64,000 nt of DNA from Spirochaetales bacterium (GTDB lineage Bacteria > Spirochaetota > Spirochaetia > Treponematales > Treponemataceae), in contig JAQXNX010000014.1 in the NCBI GenBank assembly GCA_029098225.1, positions 1-64,000 on the forward strand, read 5' to 3'. The notes under the pieces were generated by a model that did no database searches, had not been told where the DNA came from, and was given only the letters and a program-made list of their open reading frames with translations. Shown here one piece after another: positions 8,247 to 17,017 of this stretch. The translations under genes were made by a program, and so were the position numbers. Numbering within the stretch: position 1 is the first letter of the stretch; the number at the start of each line of letters is the position of its first letter.

Positions 8247-8585
8247 ATGTCAGATAGAGAGATTCAAATACATGAACGATTATCTGAAATAAAATATTTA
8301 ATAAAAAATGATCTATCTTCAAATGAATTACACGAAATCAAGAAAGAATTATTGATTTATAAAGATGAATTAACTAACAATATTTCTATCTTTTCAAAGG
8401 CCGATAATATTCAAATTAGGCTTTCCAAGATAGAGAACTATCTTGAAAAGTTAAATGACAAAAAAGAAAAAGCATCAAAATCTGTAAACCAACCGAAGAA
8501 AGAGATAGAAGAAGATAAAAAAGAGGAATCTACAAAGAAACAAAAAAAACAAGTTATATGGAAATTTGGCTTATATAGCTTATAA
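8247..8585 (+). CDS. Small charged coiled-coil protein, unknown
   Basis: A 112-residue protein rich in Lys and Glu. Heptad-like stretches at residues 1-35 and 50-70 predict coiled coil, followed by a low-complexity Lys/Glu segment and a short hydrophobic end. No Shine-Dalgarno is evident and no family is recognised. It lies just upstream of the helicase gene and could be a small partner of it, or a decayed reading frame at the edge of the broken endonuclease. Confidence 0.4.
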   Translation: MSDREIQIHERLSEIKYLIKNDLSSNELHEIKKELLIYKDELTNNISIFSKADNIQIRLSKIENYLEKLNDKKEKASKSVNQPKKEIEEDKKEESTKKQKKQVIWKFGLYSL

Positions 8586-8641
8586 CAAAAAGAAACTAAG
8601 AAGATCTGGTCCAATTTCAAAATTCCTGGTAAGCTGCAAGT

Positions 8642-11600
8642 ATGACGAGTTTAGATTCTACCCAATTATTGCAAAGCTTACAGACAGGTTTTATTTCAAA
8701 AACACATCATTCTATTAACGAACTGGCACCCTCTCTCTTAATTAACGATTATCATAGAGAAAAGAAAATCCTGACTTCTCTTATAGAAGAACTTTCAAAT
8801 TGTAAGTCTTTTGATTTTTCGGTTGCATTTATAAACAATGAAGGTCTTGCTGCAATAAAACAGAAGCTGGATGAACTTGCAATATATTCTGAGGCTCACC
8901 CTGAGAATCCAATAAAGGGAAGAATCCTGACAACAAATTATCTCAATTTTACACAACCCTCTGCCTTGCGTGAATTAATGCAGTTTCCAAATATAGAAAT
9001 TAGAGCTTATACAAAAGGTGGTTTCCATCCAAAAGGTTATATCTTCGAGCACAGCAATTATTATTCAATTATTATCGGTAGTGCAAATTTGACTGCTTCT
9101 GCATTAACAATGAATCAGGAGTGGAGTGTAAAATTCCTTTCTTGTACAGATGGACAAATTGTATTTACAGTACGTGAAGAATTTGAAGAGATATGGAATC
9201 AGGCTGATAAAGTAAATGAAGAATGGCTCAAATCTTATTCAGATAAATATGAAGAAAAGAAGCTCACTTTAAAGCTTGTTAATAAACAAATAAAGGAGTT
9301 AAGAAAACAGGAAAAAGAATTAAATAAAACAGAGGAAGTAAATCCAGTTATTCCTTCATTTAGAAGTGAATTAGAAGAAACTCAGTTTGAACAGTTTACA
9401 GAATCTCCATCAGAGTTTGAAGTTGAAGAGGAAGAGGAGCTGGAGATTGTTCCAAACTCAATGCAGAAAGAAGCAATGGTTGCTCTTCATAATTTACGAG
9501 AAGAAAATCAGAATCGAGCACTGTTAATTGCTGCCACAGGAACTGGTAAGACCTATCTTTCTATTTTTGATGTAAATCAAGTTAAGCCAAAAAAGGTTTT
9601 ATATATTGCACATCGAGATATGATTCTTGATAAATCAGAAAGAAGTTTTAAGAACATATTCCCAAATATCAAAACAGGATTCTTAAACGGAAATCAGAAA
9701 GATGTAAATGCAGATTATCTTTTTGCTTCTGTGTTTACCTTAGCAAAAGAAGAAACTCTGAAGTCTTTCCAAAAAGACGAGTTTGATTACATCATTGTGG
9801 ATGAAGTTCATCATGCGGGTGCTGAAAGCTATAAGAAAGTAATAGACTATTTTACACCAAAATTCTTGCTTGGTCTAACAGCTACGCCAGAACGAACAGA
9901 TGGCTTCGATATCTTTTCAATGTTTCATAATAATATTGCTTACGAAATTAGACTTCAAAAAGCAATGGAGGAAGATCTTCTTTGTCCGTTCCATTATTAT
10001 GGTCTTTCTGATTTGACAGTTGACGGAGAAGTCATTGATGATAAATCTGATTTTAAGAAACTTGTTTGTGATGAACGAATAAAACACATTGAACGTTCTA
10101 TTAATCTATATAGAAATTTTGCTTATCCAGTTAAGGGATTAATCTTCTGCAGCCGCGTAGATGAAGCGAAAGAATTGTCAGCAAAATTAAACCAGGATGG
10201 TTATCATACAAAATATCTTACTGGCGAGAATTCAGATGCGGAACGCGAAAGAGTAATTCAGGAATTAGAGTCTGATGAGAATCCACTTCAGTACATAATC
10301 AGTGTTGATATTTTTAATGAAGGTGTTGATATTCCTTCTGTAAATCAGGTTGTAATGCTTCGTCCAACCCAATCTGCAATTATATTTGTTCAGCAGCTTG
10401 GACGAGGTTTAAGAAAGTTCAAAGGAAAATCATATGTATCTGTAATAGATTTTATTGGAAACTATGAAAACAATTTCTTTATTCCTATTGCTCTTTATGG
10501 AGACAACTCATACAACAAAGATAGTTTGCGTAAAGTTATGAGTACTGGTTCTTCAGGATTACCTGGAACTTCGACTGTACAAATTACTGAAATTGCTAGA
10601 CAGAAAATATTTGATGCAATAAATAATACATCTTTCACAAGTGCTGCATTAAGGAAAAAAGAATACGAATATTTAAAAATGAAAATTGGTAGAATTCCTA
10701 CACTAATGGATTTTGTAAATAATGGTTCTATTGATCCACGTAATATTATGTTTAAAGTTGTAAAAAAATCAGATGGTGTAGATTTTACATTTGAACAAAC
10801 CTATTATGAGTTTGTTTGTAAAATGGAACAAACCAATATGGATTTTAATTCTGAAGAGATAAAATGTCTTACATTCCTTTCTAAAGAATTATCAAATGGT
10901 GTCCGTTTACACGAAATTCTTTTGTTAAAAGAAGTAATTAATAATCAGACTATAAGTATTAATGATTTTAAAAATCAATTAAAAGAAAATGGAATAGTAG
11001 TTTTTGAAAAAGATTTGCAAAGTAGTTTGAATATAATTAATGGTTTCTTTTATATGAAAGCCGAAGTAAAAGGCGGACCCAAGAAACGAATATACTCTGA
11101 CTTTGATTATGTAGAATATGATGGAAATAATTATAAAATATCAAATGATTTTTCAAGATTATTAGAGAATCCAAAATTGAAGAAAGAAGTTTTGGATATT
11201 ATTGAGTATGCAATTTATAACTGGACAAAGCATTATTCAAAACATATTTGTAATGACAATATGGTTCTTTATGAAAAATATACACGTAAAGATGTTTGTA
11301 GATTACTAAATTGGAAATCAGATTGTTCTTCAACAGTTTATGGATATAAGACAGAAACTTCTACAGAAGAATATACATGTCCAATTTTTGTAACGTATGA
11401 TAAGGCCGAAGGTATTTCTGAAACAACAAAATATGATGATGGCTTTATTGATAATACAAGATTTAGTTGGATGAGTCGTAGTAGAAGAACTTCAACGACA
11501 GAGGAAGTTGCAGCGTTAATTAATCAGCCGAAAAACAATATTAAAATTATGCTCTTTGTAAAAAAGAGTGATTGTGAAGGTTCTGATTTTTACTACATGG

Positions 11601-11734
11601 GAAAATTAAAATATAACTCATTTGCAGATACAACAATGAAAGATAAAGATGGAGCAGATGTTCCTGTCGTAAATATTCAATTTGATATGGAAACTCCAGT
11701 TCCTCAAAATCTATATAATTATTTGGTGGTATAA
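8642..11734 (+). CDS. PLD nuclease-SF2 helicase-DUF3427 fusion protein
   Basis: A 1030-residue multidomain protein. Residues 1-200 form a phospholipase-D-like nuclease domain with HPK at 129-131 and GSANLT at 146-151. A charged linker follows. Residues 270-620 are a superfamily 2 helicase: Walker A AATGTGKT 297-304, DEVHH 387-391, TATPER near 413, and motif VI QLGRGLRK at 585-592. The remaining 400 residues match the DUF3427 region usual in this architecture. Such proteins are recurrent in defence islands and presumably unwind and cut foreign DNA; that role is inferred. A Nudix gene follows after 3 bases. Confidence 0.9.
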   Translation: MTSLDSTQLLQSLQTGFISKTHHSINELAPSLLINDYHREKKILTSLIEELSNCKSFDFSVAFINNEGLAAIKQKLDELAIYSEAHPENPIKGRILTTNYLNFTQPSALRELMQFPNIEIRAYTKGGFHPKGYIFEHSNYYSIIIGSANLTASALTMNQEWSVKFLSCTDGQIVFTVREEFEEIWNQADKVNEEWLKSYSDKYEEKKLTLKLVNKQIKELRKQEKELNKTEEVNPVIPSFRSELEETQFEQFTESPSEFEVEEEEELEIVPNSMQKEAMVALHNLREENQNRALLIAATGTGKTYLSIFDVNQVKPKKVLYIAHRDMILDKSERSFKNIFPNIKTGFLNGNQKDVNADYLFASVFTLAKEETLKSFQKDEFDYIIVDEVHHAGAESYKKVIDYFTPKFLLGLTATPERTDGFDIFSMFHNNIAYEIRLQKAMEEDLLCPFHYYGLSDLTVDGEVIDDKSDFKKLVCDERIKHIERSINLYRNFAYPVKGLIFCSRVDEAKELSAKLNQDGYHTKYLTGENSDAERERVIQELESDENPLQYIISVDIFNEGVDIPSVNQVVMLRPTQSAIIFVQQLGRGLRKFKGKSYVSVIDFIGNYENNFFIPIALYGDNSYNKDSLRKVMSTGSSGLPGTSTVQITEIARQKIFDAINNTSFTSAALRKKEYEYLKMKIGRIPTLMDFVNNGSIDPRNIMFKVVKKSDGVDFTFEQTYYEFVCKMEQTNMDFNSEEIKCLTFLSKELSNGVRLHEILLLKEVINNQTISINDFKNQLKENGIVVFEKDLQSSLNIINGFFYMKAEVKGGPKKRIYSDFDYVEYDGNNYKISNDFSRLLENPKLKKEVLDIIEYAIYNWTKHYSKHICNDNMVLYEKYTRKDVCRLLNWKSDCSSTVYGYKTETSTEEYTCPIFVTYDKAEGISETTKYDDGFIDNTRFSWMSRSRRTSTTEEVAALINQPKNNIKIMLFVKKSDCEGSDFYYMGKLKYNSFADTTMKDKDGADVPVVNIQFDMETPVPQNLYNYLVV

Positions 11735-11737
11735 AAA

Positions 11738-12142
11738 ATGAAACAAGTAATAGTAAGCGGGGCTATCATTCTCCGCACCAATCCAGAAACAAATAAGAAA
11801 GAAATATTTGCAACTCAACGTGGCTACGGTGATTATAAAGATGGTTGGGAAATCCCAGGCGGAAAGCTCGAGCCAGGAGAAACTCCAGAACAGTGTATTG
11901 AACGCGAGATTCGCGAGGAACTTGCAACAGAAGTAAAGGCAGAAAAGATTCTTGGTGTCGTTGATTATGATTATCCAAACTTCCATCTGACTATGCATTG
12001 TATCTTGTGTTCTATCGTATCTGGCGACTTAAAACTCCTAGAGCATGAAGCTGCAAAATGGGTTACAAAGGAAACTCTGCATTCTGTTGATTGGCTTCCT
12101 GCTGATCAGTTGATTCTGGATAAGATTGAAGAGATTTTGTAA
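11738..12142 (+). CDS. Nudix hydrolase ((d)CTP pyrophosphatase-like)
   Basis: A 134-residue MutT-like Nudix protein. The Nudix box starts at GGKLEPGE and continues through REIREE, with all catalytic glutamates present; the box's usual terminal glycine is alanine. Such enzymes hydrolyse nucleoside triphosphates to monophosphates plus pyrophosphate. It begins 3 bases after the PLD-helicase stop codon, so the two are co-translated and probably act together. A truncated paralogue of its 3' end lies at 1579-1692. Confidence 0.88.
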   Translation: MKQVIVSGAIILRTNPETNKKEIFATQRGYGDYKDGWEIPGGKLEPGETPEQCIEREIREELATEVKAEKILGVVDYDYPNFHLTMHCILCSIVSGDLKLLEHEAAKWVTKETLHSVDWLPADQLILDKIEEIL

Positions 12143-12254
12143 CTAAACAATAAAGCTTGTGAATAAAGAAGATTATAGTTCAAAGACTTACGAAATCCTT
12201 TAAGAATTATTGTGGAGTATAAAAAAATATTCATTTAAAAAAGAGGTATCAAAA

Positions 12255-13745
12255 ATGGAAGAATACGAATTAGATAAATTTATGGAAACGGCAAGATTAT
12301 GTGCAAAAGAAGTATTAGGTGTTTTTGAACCAAATATTTTAAGAAAACTTGATTTTTATTCTTGCAGATTAAATATTACTATGTATTCTTCACCTGAAGA
12401 AAAAGAATTTGAAATTCTAAAAACAATGAGTGACTTTAAGCAATCTAATGATACATCAATGAGAAAGCATGTTATATCAAAAGAATATATACTTGAAAAT
12501 GATAAACTAACTTTTTTATATATGTCATATGCACACCGTTCTTCTCTTGTAAAAAATGATTTCTTTATTGAATGTTGTAAAGAGTTATTAAACAATTTTA
12601 CTTTTCAATATAAATGTCAAAAGCTGAATTTTTATAATACAGAATATTATCAAACAATTTTAAAGACAGCAGCAATAAATCTTTTAAATTCATTATCTGA
12701 AGAATGTTTAATCTTTGAACAAAATACGTCTATTTTTTCAAACATAAATGAACTTTCATTACTAACTTATGAAAAAAATAAAACAAATGGATTAATATAT
12801 TTTCTTTTTACAGATGAACTAGATAAATATTCGAATTATATGTTTGAATTTTCGAAAAAAATCTCTTTTAATAACGAAAATTGTAAGTTGCTCAGAAAAT
12901 ATTTAGAACTCACAGATGCTAAGAATAATATAGGTCTCATATCCGATACTAACTTTATTTATGGAATTGGTGAAGAAGACAAAGATTTAAATTATTTTAG
13001 TGTTATTTATAAAAATGGATTCTCATGGGAGCTATTACAAAAAGAAAAAAAGCTGTTTTCTGTAAAAAATAATAAAATATTTATAGAAAATGAAGATTTG
13101 TTTTTAAGAGAATTTGCTACAATATATAAACAAGAATTTTCAAATGTATTTGATAATTCAAATTTAAAGAACATTCAAAACTGTATACTTTCTTTATTTA
13201 GAGAAAACAAAGGTACAATTCTTGTAATTTCTAATAAATCTGAAGACATTATACAAAACAAATATAATGATTTATCAACATTAATTGATAAAATAAAACT
13301 TGATGAAAACAATATTAAAAAATTATCTTCAATTGATGGTGCAATTTTTATAGATGAGAAAGCAAACTGTTATGGCTTTGGAGCTATTCTGGATGGACTT
13401 GATAATCAAAAAGGAAATCCTGCCAGAGGTTCTCGTTATAACAGTTCTCAAAGATTCTTTTCCTATTATAAAAAGAAATATTCATCAGAGGACTTAAAAT
13501 TATTAGTTTTTGTTTTATCAGATGATGGTAATTATGATATTTTTCCGCAGAAAACAGATTGGTATACAATGCTATTAGACTATATTGGAGCAAAAAAGAA
13601 ATGTTCAATAATTGATTTATATGATCAATTTAAATCTTTATCTCCTTCACGTATTCAAAGAATTATTCAGAATGCTCTAGCATTCAACTTAATTAAACAG
13701 AAAAGTATTAATGGAATTCCATATTATGAAATAATGGTTTTCTAA
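12255..13745 (+). CDS. DisA_N-like (diadenylate cyclase-type) protein with C-terminal HTH
   Basis: A 496-residue protein, started here at the ATG preceded by AAGAGGT. Residues 1-290 are an alpha/beta N-terminal domain of unknown role with SDTNFIYGIG near 231-240. Residues about 300-435 resemble the diadenylate cyclase domain of DisA: DGA at 361-363 on a strand-turn, then GSRYNSS at 392-398 where canonical enzymes have G(T/A)RHRAA. The last 60 residues look like a winged helix. DisA/CdaA enzymes make cyclic di-AMP; here the RHR motif is changed to RYN, so product and activity are uncertain. Orphan DAC proteins with N-terminal sensor domains are known from conflict systems. It heads the gene group that continues to 16864. 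Confidence 0.7.
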   Translation: MEEYELDKFMETARLCAKEVLGVFEPNILRKLDFYSCRLNITMYSSPEEKEFEILKTMSDFKQSNDTSMRKHVISKEYILENDKLTFLYMSYAHRSSLVKNDFFIECCKELLNNFTFQYKCQKLNFYNTEYYQTILKTAAINLLNSLSEECLIFEQNTSIFSNINELSLLTYEKNKTNGLIYFLFTDELDKYSNYMFEFSKKISFNNENCKLLRKYLELTDAKNNIGLISDTNFIYGIGEEDKDLNYFSVIYKNGFSWELLQKEKKLFSVKNNKIFIENEDLFLREFATIYKQEFSNVFDNSNLKNIQNCILSLFRENKGTILVISNKSEDIIQNKYNDLSTLIDKIKLDENNIKKLSSIDGAIFIDEKANCYGFGAILDGLDNQKGNPARGSRYNSSQRFFSYYKKKYSSEDLKLLVFVLSDDGNYDIFPQKTDWYTMLLDYIGAKKKCSIIDLYDQFKSLSPSRIQRIIQNALAFNLIKQKSINGIPYYEIMVF

Positions 13746-13758
13746 TTACTATAAACTT

Positions 13759-13773
13759 TCCCTAAAAAGTTAT
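13759..13773 (+). repeat. Intergenic motif, copy 1 (TCCCTAAAAAGTTAT)
   Basis: A 15-base motif shortly after the stop codon of the DAC-like gene. A copy with one change lies at 14860-14874, after the next gene of the group. Each copy is about 60 to 70 bases before the following start codon. It may be a regulatory or RNA-structure element of this locus. Confidence 0.5.
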
Positions 13774-13829
13774 GATTTCAATATATTAGTCCTGTACAAT
13801 TTAGACATATTTTGAAGGAGGCTGATGTT

Positions 13830-14849
13830 ATGAATTTTACAGCAAATAACATTATAAAACTTTTTATTGATGCTATTGGTCAGGATGCTTTTAAGGATTT
13901 CTTTGAACATAATTGGGAAGCTCGCAAAAAGGAAATCCAGAAATTACTTAAGTTCGAATATGATTTTGATATTATCCATGATTCAAATTTTCAACGAGTT
14001 ATGGATATCTTAAATGACTTTGCTGATTGGGCTATAAAAAAGGATTATATAAATACATGGGATAAGTGGGCTATATTAGTTCTAATGATTCCTTACATGC
14101 ATGCAATTCAATTTACACCTCAAGATGTAATTCCAGACCGAGAGTTTATTGAATATACAATCATGTATTCAATCTGTAATGCTTATAAGCATTCAGTTAA
14201 TGAAGTCTTGAAATCTCCAGATTTTAAAAAAAATCGTGTAGATGCAATTCTTTTAGCAATATATCAATTTAATTTCTATCTTCCATCATATGAATATACA
14301 AAGATTGTGGAGCCATTAGAAGGTGTTTTTGATATGTTTCTCGCACTTGCAAAAGATAAAAAGCAGCTTTTTCAATATTGGAATGATAAAAAATACCTGA
14401 TTGAAGATGAAAAAGATTCAACAGATTTAAAACTTTTGATTAATAGATGGACTAAAAGTAAAAATAGACCAAGTTGGAAAGTAATTAAATTATTTATGAA
14501 CGAAGATTTACTGCCAGATGATAACTTAATACTTCAGCCATTTCCAGATATTTCCGGAAAAGTCCAGTATCTAACTTTTAGAAGAAAAGTATTTCCTGCA
14601 TATTTTATAACTAAACTCTTTGATTCTTTGGAAGATCATGGCTATGTTGATGCGAGTTCAAAAGAAATGATACAGAATGGAATCAGATTATTTTACAGGC
14701 ATTTTTTAGTGACAAAAGAACCTACTCTTTCACAGGAAGAACAGCATAATCCAATGTTCTGTATGTTATACAGATTTCTTTTGAAAAATGATATGGGTGA
14801 TGATTTTAATACAGATACAGCGTATTATTTCAGGAGATTCTTATTCTAA
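13830..14849 (+). CDS. Unknown helical protein, short paralogue of the 516-residue neighbour
   Basis: A 339-residue protein started at the ATG with AAGGAGG eight bases upstream. It aligns along its length with residues 1 to about 320 of the protein encoded at 15314-16864: both open with an NIIKLFIDAIG / QIVKLFVDGIG segment, share a WTKSKNRPSWKVIK / WTEKGVNPTWKNIK block, a YFITKLFDSLE / CFLTRFFKSLE block, and end the shared part at NPMF. The first shared block looks like a small HTH, which is only suggestive. It lacks the C-terminal domain of its paralogue. No known family was recognised. It follows the DAC-like gene by 84 bases. Confidence 0.75.
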   Translation: MNFTANNIIKLFIDAIGQDAFKDFFEHNWEARKKEIQKLLKFEYDFDIIHDSNFQRVMDILNDFADWAIKKDYINTWDKWAILVLMIPYMHAIQFTPQDVIPDREFIEYTIMYSICNAYKHSVNEVLKSPDFKKNRVDAILLAIYQFNFYLPSYEYTKIVEPLEGVFDMFLALAKDKKQLFQYWNDKKYLIEDEKDSTDLKLLINRWTKSKNRPSWKVIKLFMNEDLLPDDNLILQPFPDISGKVQYLTFRRKVFPAYFITKLFDSLEDHGYVDASSKEMIQNGIRLFYRHFLVTKEPTLSQEEQHNPMFCMLYRFLLKNDMGDDFNTDTAYYFRRFLF

Positions 14850-14859
14850 TAAAAAATTG

Positions 14860-14874
14860 TCCCTAAAAAGTCAT
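14860..14874 (+). repeat. Intergenic motif, copy 2 (TCCCTAAAAAGTCAT)
   Basis: Second copy of the 15-base motif at 13759-13773, differing at one position, located just after the stop codon of the short paralogue and before the hairpin that overlaps the next ribosome-binding site. Confidence 0.5.
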
Positions 14875-14895
14875 ACCTTTTTCATAAAACTGTTT

Positions 14896-14920
14896 CTAGA
14901 ATTAAGAAAATTAATTCTAG
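14896..14920 (+). promoter_or_regulatory. Hairpin overlapping a ribosome-binding site
   Basis: Perfect 9-base arms (CTAGAATTA at 14896-14904, complement at 14912-14920) enclose a 7-base loop. The 3' arm runs into the TAGGAG Shine-Dalgarno of the cysteine-rich protein, so folding could hide that site and limit its translation. Confidence 0.55.
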
Positions 14921-14929
14921 GAGCGTTTT

Positions 14930-15310
14930 ATGAAAATGAATCTTAATCAAATTCACATTCCACACAAGAGCAATACTTGCTTTTCTAAATCAGGTAATCC
15001 ACTTTCCGTATATAATAGTATAGCGGAGGCCCAACGGAGTGCGAATTACCAATCTTCTGAAAATAAGTTTACGCCGTATTATTGTGACACATGTGGTAAA
15101 TACCATTTAAAGCCAACGGAGTATTTTTGTAAAAAAACAATTTCAACATGTAACTGCAGAGACCATCAAGGAAATAAAAAAGATACTTATGAAACTAGAT
15201 ATGATGCTGAAAAAATGGTTAAAATAAGAGAACAAGCTGGTGTTACCTTATATGTTTATGAATGTCCGCAAGGAAATGGTTTTCATCTTACAAGCAGCAA
15301 AGGATGGTAG
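14930..15310 (+). CDS. Small cysteine-rich protein with two zinc-ribbon-like repeats
   Basis: A 126-residue protein built from two similar halves. Each has a YxSxxEA / YETRYDAE helix followed by a Y-x-C strand and a His-Leu-(K/T) ending: YYCDTCGKYHLKP near residues 50-62 and YECPQGNGFHLTS near 109-121. The first half keeps a CxxC and histidine suited to zinc binding; the second has lost one cysteine pair member. An extra CNC stands between them. It sits between two paralogous genes, 3 bases before the second, so it should be co-translated with it. Function unknown; similar ribbons occur in phage and mobile-element proteins. Confidence 0.65.
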   Translation: MKMNLNQIHIPHKSNTCFSKSGNPLSVYNSIAEAQRSANYQSSENKFTPYYCDTCGKYHLKPTEYFCKKTISTCNCRDHQGNKKDTYETRYDAEKMVKIREQAGVTLYVYECPQGNGFHLTSSKGW

Positions 15311-15313
15311 ACT

Positions 15314-16864
15314 ATGGAAAAAATACAGTACGGAACAATAAGAATTGGACAAATCGTAAAACTGTTTGTGGACGGAATTGGTTTTGATGCCTTGCTTGAT
15401 TCTGTTCCTGAATCCGAGAAGGAAAGTACAAAAAAATGGATTCAAAGACTAGAAGATGAAGAAGGTCGTATTGATAATCTCAGACAATTTGAACGATTAT
15501 TAAAGGATTTTTTTAAGAATTGTTTGGATAACAATTACATCAATAAAGCACAGTCAACAGGCATTCAAATGTTCTACTATGATATGCTTGCTTTAATAAC
15601 TAAAACAAATCCCTATAATAATCCAACTCAGAAAGAAGTTGAATTACAGGTAATGTATTGCATAGCACTAACCTTCAGGGAATTGTACGATGATATAGCC
15701 ACAAGAGATAACAATCCTCCTGGATATATTTTGCAGGAAGCTTTATACTTCTTTAATTTCTGGAGGACTACAAGTTATCAACAGAATCTGAAACTTATTC
15801 CTTCTTGTTTTGATTTTATTTTTTCATTATCTGAAAATCCAAAAGCAGATTTAATAAAACTTTGGGAAGATACAAAAGATAATCAAGAGAATGATAAAGG
15901 TAAAACATCATACTTAAAAACAATTAATGATTGGACTGAAAAAGGTGTTAACCCAACATGGAAAAATATAAAACCCATTTTGGCATCAAAACTTCCGGAC
16001 ACAATTGAAATAAAAGAATCGAAATATAATTACGAGATATTTAAGTATAATTTGTTTTCTGCATGTTTTCTTACCAGATTTTTTAAGAGTCTTGAAGAGC
16101 AATATTTAGTGTCTGAAAATTTCAAAGAAACTGTTCAGAATGGATTACGATGGTTTTATTATTATGCTTTTGAAAAACATGGCGATTTTACAACTTATAA
16201 AGATTGGGAATGTAAAAATCCAATGTTTTCATTAATGAGATTTTTAGTTCATCCATCACCGAAAAATAGAAGTTTAGTAAGTGATTTAATATATGAGGCT
16301 TTTGATAAAGAAATTGGTTTAACACCTGTAGGAATGTATGAATGTAAATCTTTGTATTATATACCAATTGAAAGAATACATTTTCCTGTAATTGAATATT
16401 CTGAATTACAGGATGAACTTGATATACATTCAATAATTTATCAAACGAATATTCAGCTTTCTACTTGGAGTGATTTTGGATTTTATAAAAATAAAGAAAT
16501 AAAACAAGAAGATCTTGAATATACGTTAAATCTTCCTATTATGGGTGAATGTAGGAATTTTTATTATAACTGGTTCATGGGAAAATATTTCGTATTATGT
16601 CATGAATTTGAAAAAGGTTTAGATTTTTACAAAAAAGCTTTTGAATACAGATATTTCGGAGGAAAAGTCTTATGCATGTATTTGGAAGAATTTATTGTTC
16701 TAATGGAAAAATGTAAAAGCCGAAAAATAGAACTTAATCATGTTCACGAATGGGCAAATGCGCTTAGACTTTATATATATGAAACTGATAAATATAAATC
16801 GGAAAGAACAGCGTTAAGAAATTCATTTGAAGAAGTTTTTCCCGAAGAAGCTTTTATCATGTAA
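15314..16864 (+). CDS. Unknown two-domain protein, long paralogue
   Basis: A 516-residue soluble protein. Residues 1-320 are paralogous to the 339-residue protein encoded upstream. Residues about 350-516 form a separate domain whose end is helical and TPR-like (YFVLCHEFEKGLDFYKKAFEYR near 430-450). No membrane segment, signal peptide or recognisable catalytic motif is seen. It is the last gene of the AT-rich block and directly follows the cysteine-rich protein. A GC-rich repeat and a return to normal composition begin 50 bases further on. It may be an effector or regulator in the DAC-like locus; this is inference. Confidence 0.75.
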   Translation: MEKIQYGTIRIGQIVKLFVDGIGFDALLDSVPESEKESTKKWIQRLEDEEGRIDNLRQFERLLKDFFKNCLDNNYINKAQSTGIQMFYYDMLALITKTNPYNNPTQKEVELQVMYCIALTFRELYDDIATRDNNPPGYILQEALYFFNFWRTTSYQQNLKLIPSCFDFIFSLSENPKADLIKLWEDTKDNQENDKGKTSYLKTINDWTEKGVNPTWKNIKPILASKLPDTIEIKESKYNYEIFKYNLFSACFLTRFFKSLEEQYLVSENFKETVQNGLRWFYYYAFEKHGDFTTYKDWECKNPMFSLMRFLVHPSPKNRSLVSDLIYEAFDKEIGLTPVGMYECKSLYYIPIERIHFPVIEYSELQDELDIHSIIYQTNIQLSTWSDFGFYKNKEIKQEDLEYTLNLPIMGECRNFYYNWFMGKYFVLCHEFEKGLDFYKKAFEYRYFGGKVLCMYLEEFIVLMEKCKSRKIELNHVHEWANALRLYIYETDKYKSERTALRNSFEEVFPEEAFIM

Positions 16865-16913
16865 AATGGATTATATAAATGATATGATCGTAAGAAATTA
16901 TGAGCAACTTAAT

Positions 16914-17000
16914 TGGGGGCGTTGCGGGGGTATCCCCCGCTAGAAGGGGTGGCGAAAGACCGTGTAACGGGCTGAAGCCAGGGGAAGACCTTCCCCTTAT
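16914..17000 (+). repeat. GC-rich dispersed repeat A, copy 1
   Basis: Begins GGGGGCGTTGCGGGGG and continues with a CCCCCGC arm, an AGAAGGGGT core and a GGGGAAG..CTTCCCC palindrome. Related copies lie at 22633, 26609, 38115, 50471 (stub) and 58009 in both orientations. It fills much of the 315-base gap between the island and the DUF523 gene. Confidence 0.8.
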
Positions 17001-17017
17001 TAAAAGGAAAAGCCAGG

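Noticed and set aside
7710..17000. Integrative element with integrase and attachment sites
   Set aside because: The AT-rich block looks transferred, but no integrase, recombinase or tRNA boundary with matching direct repeats could be found within the window.
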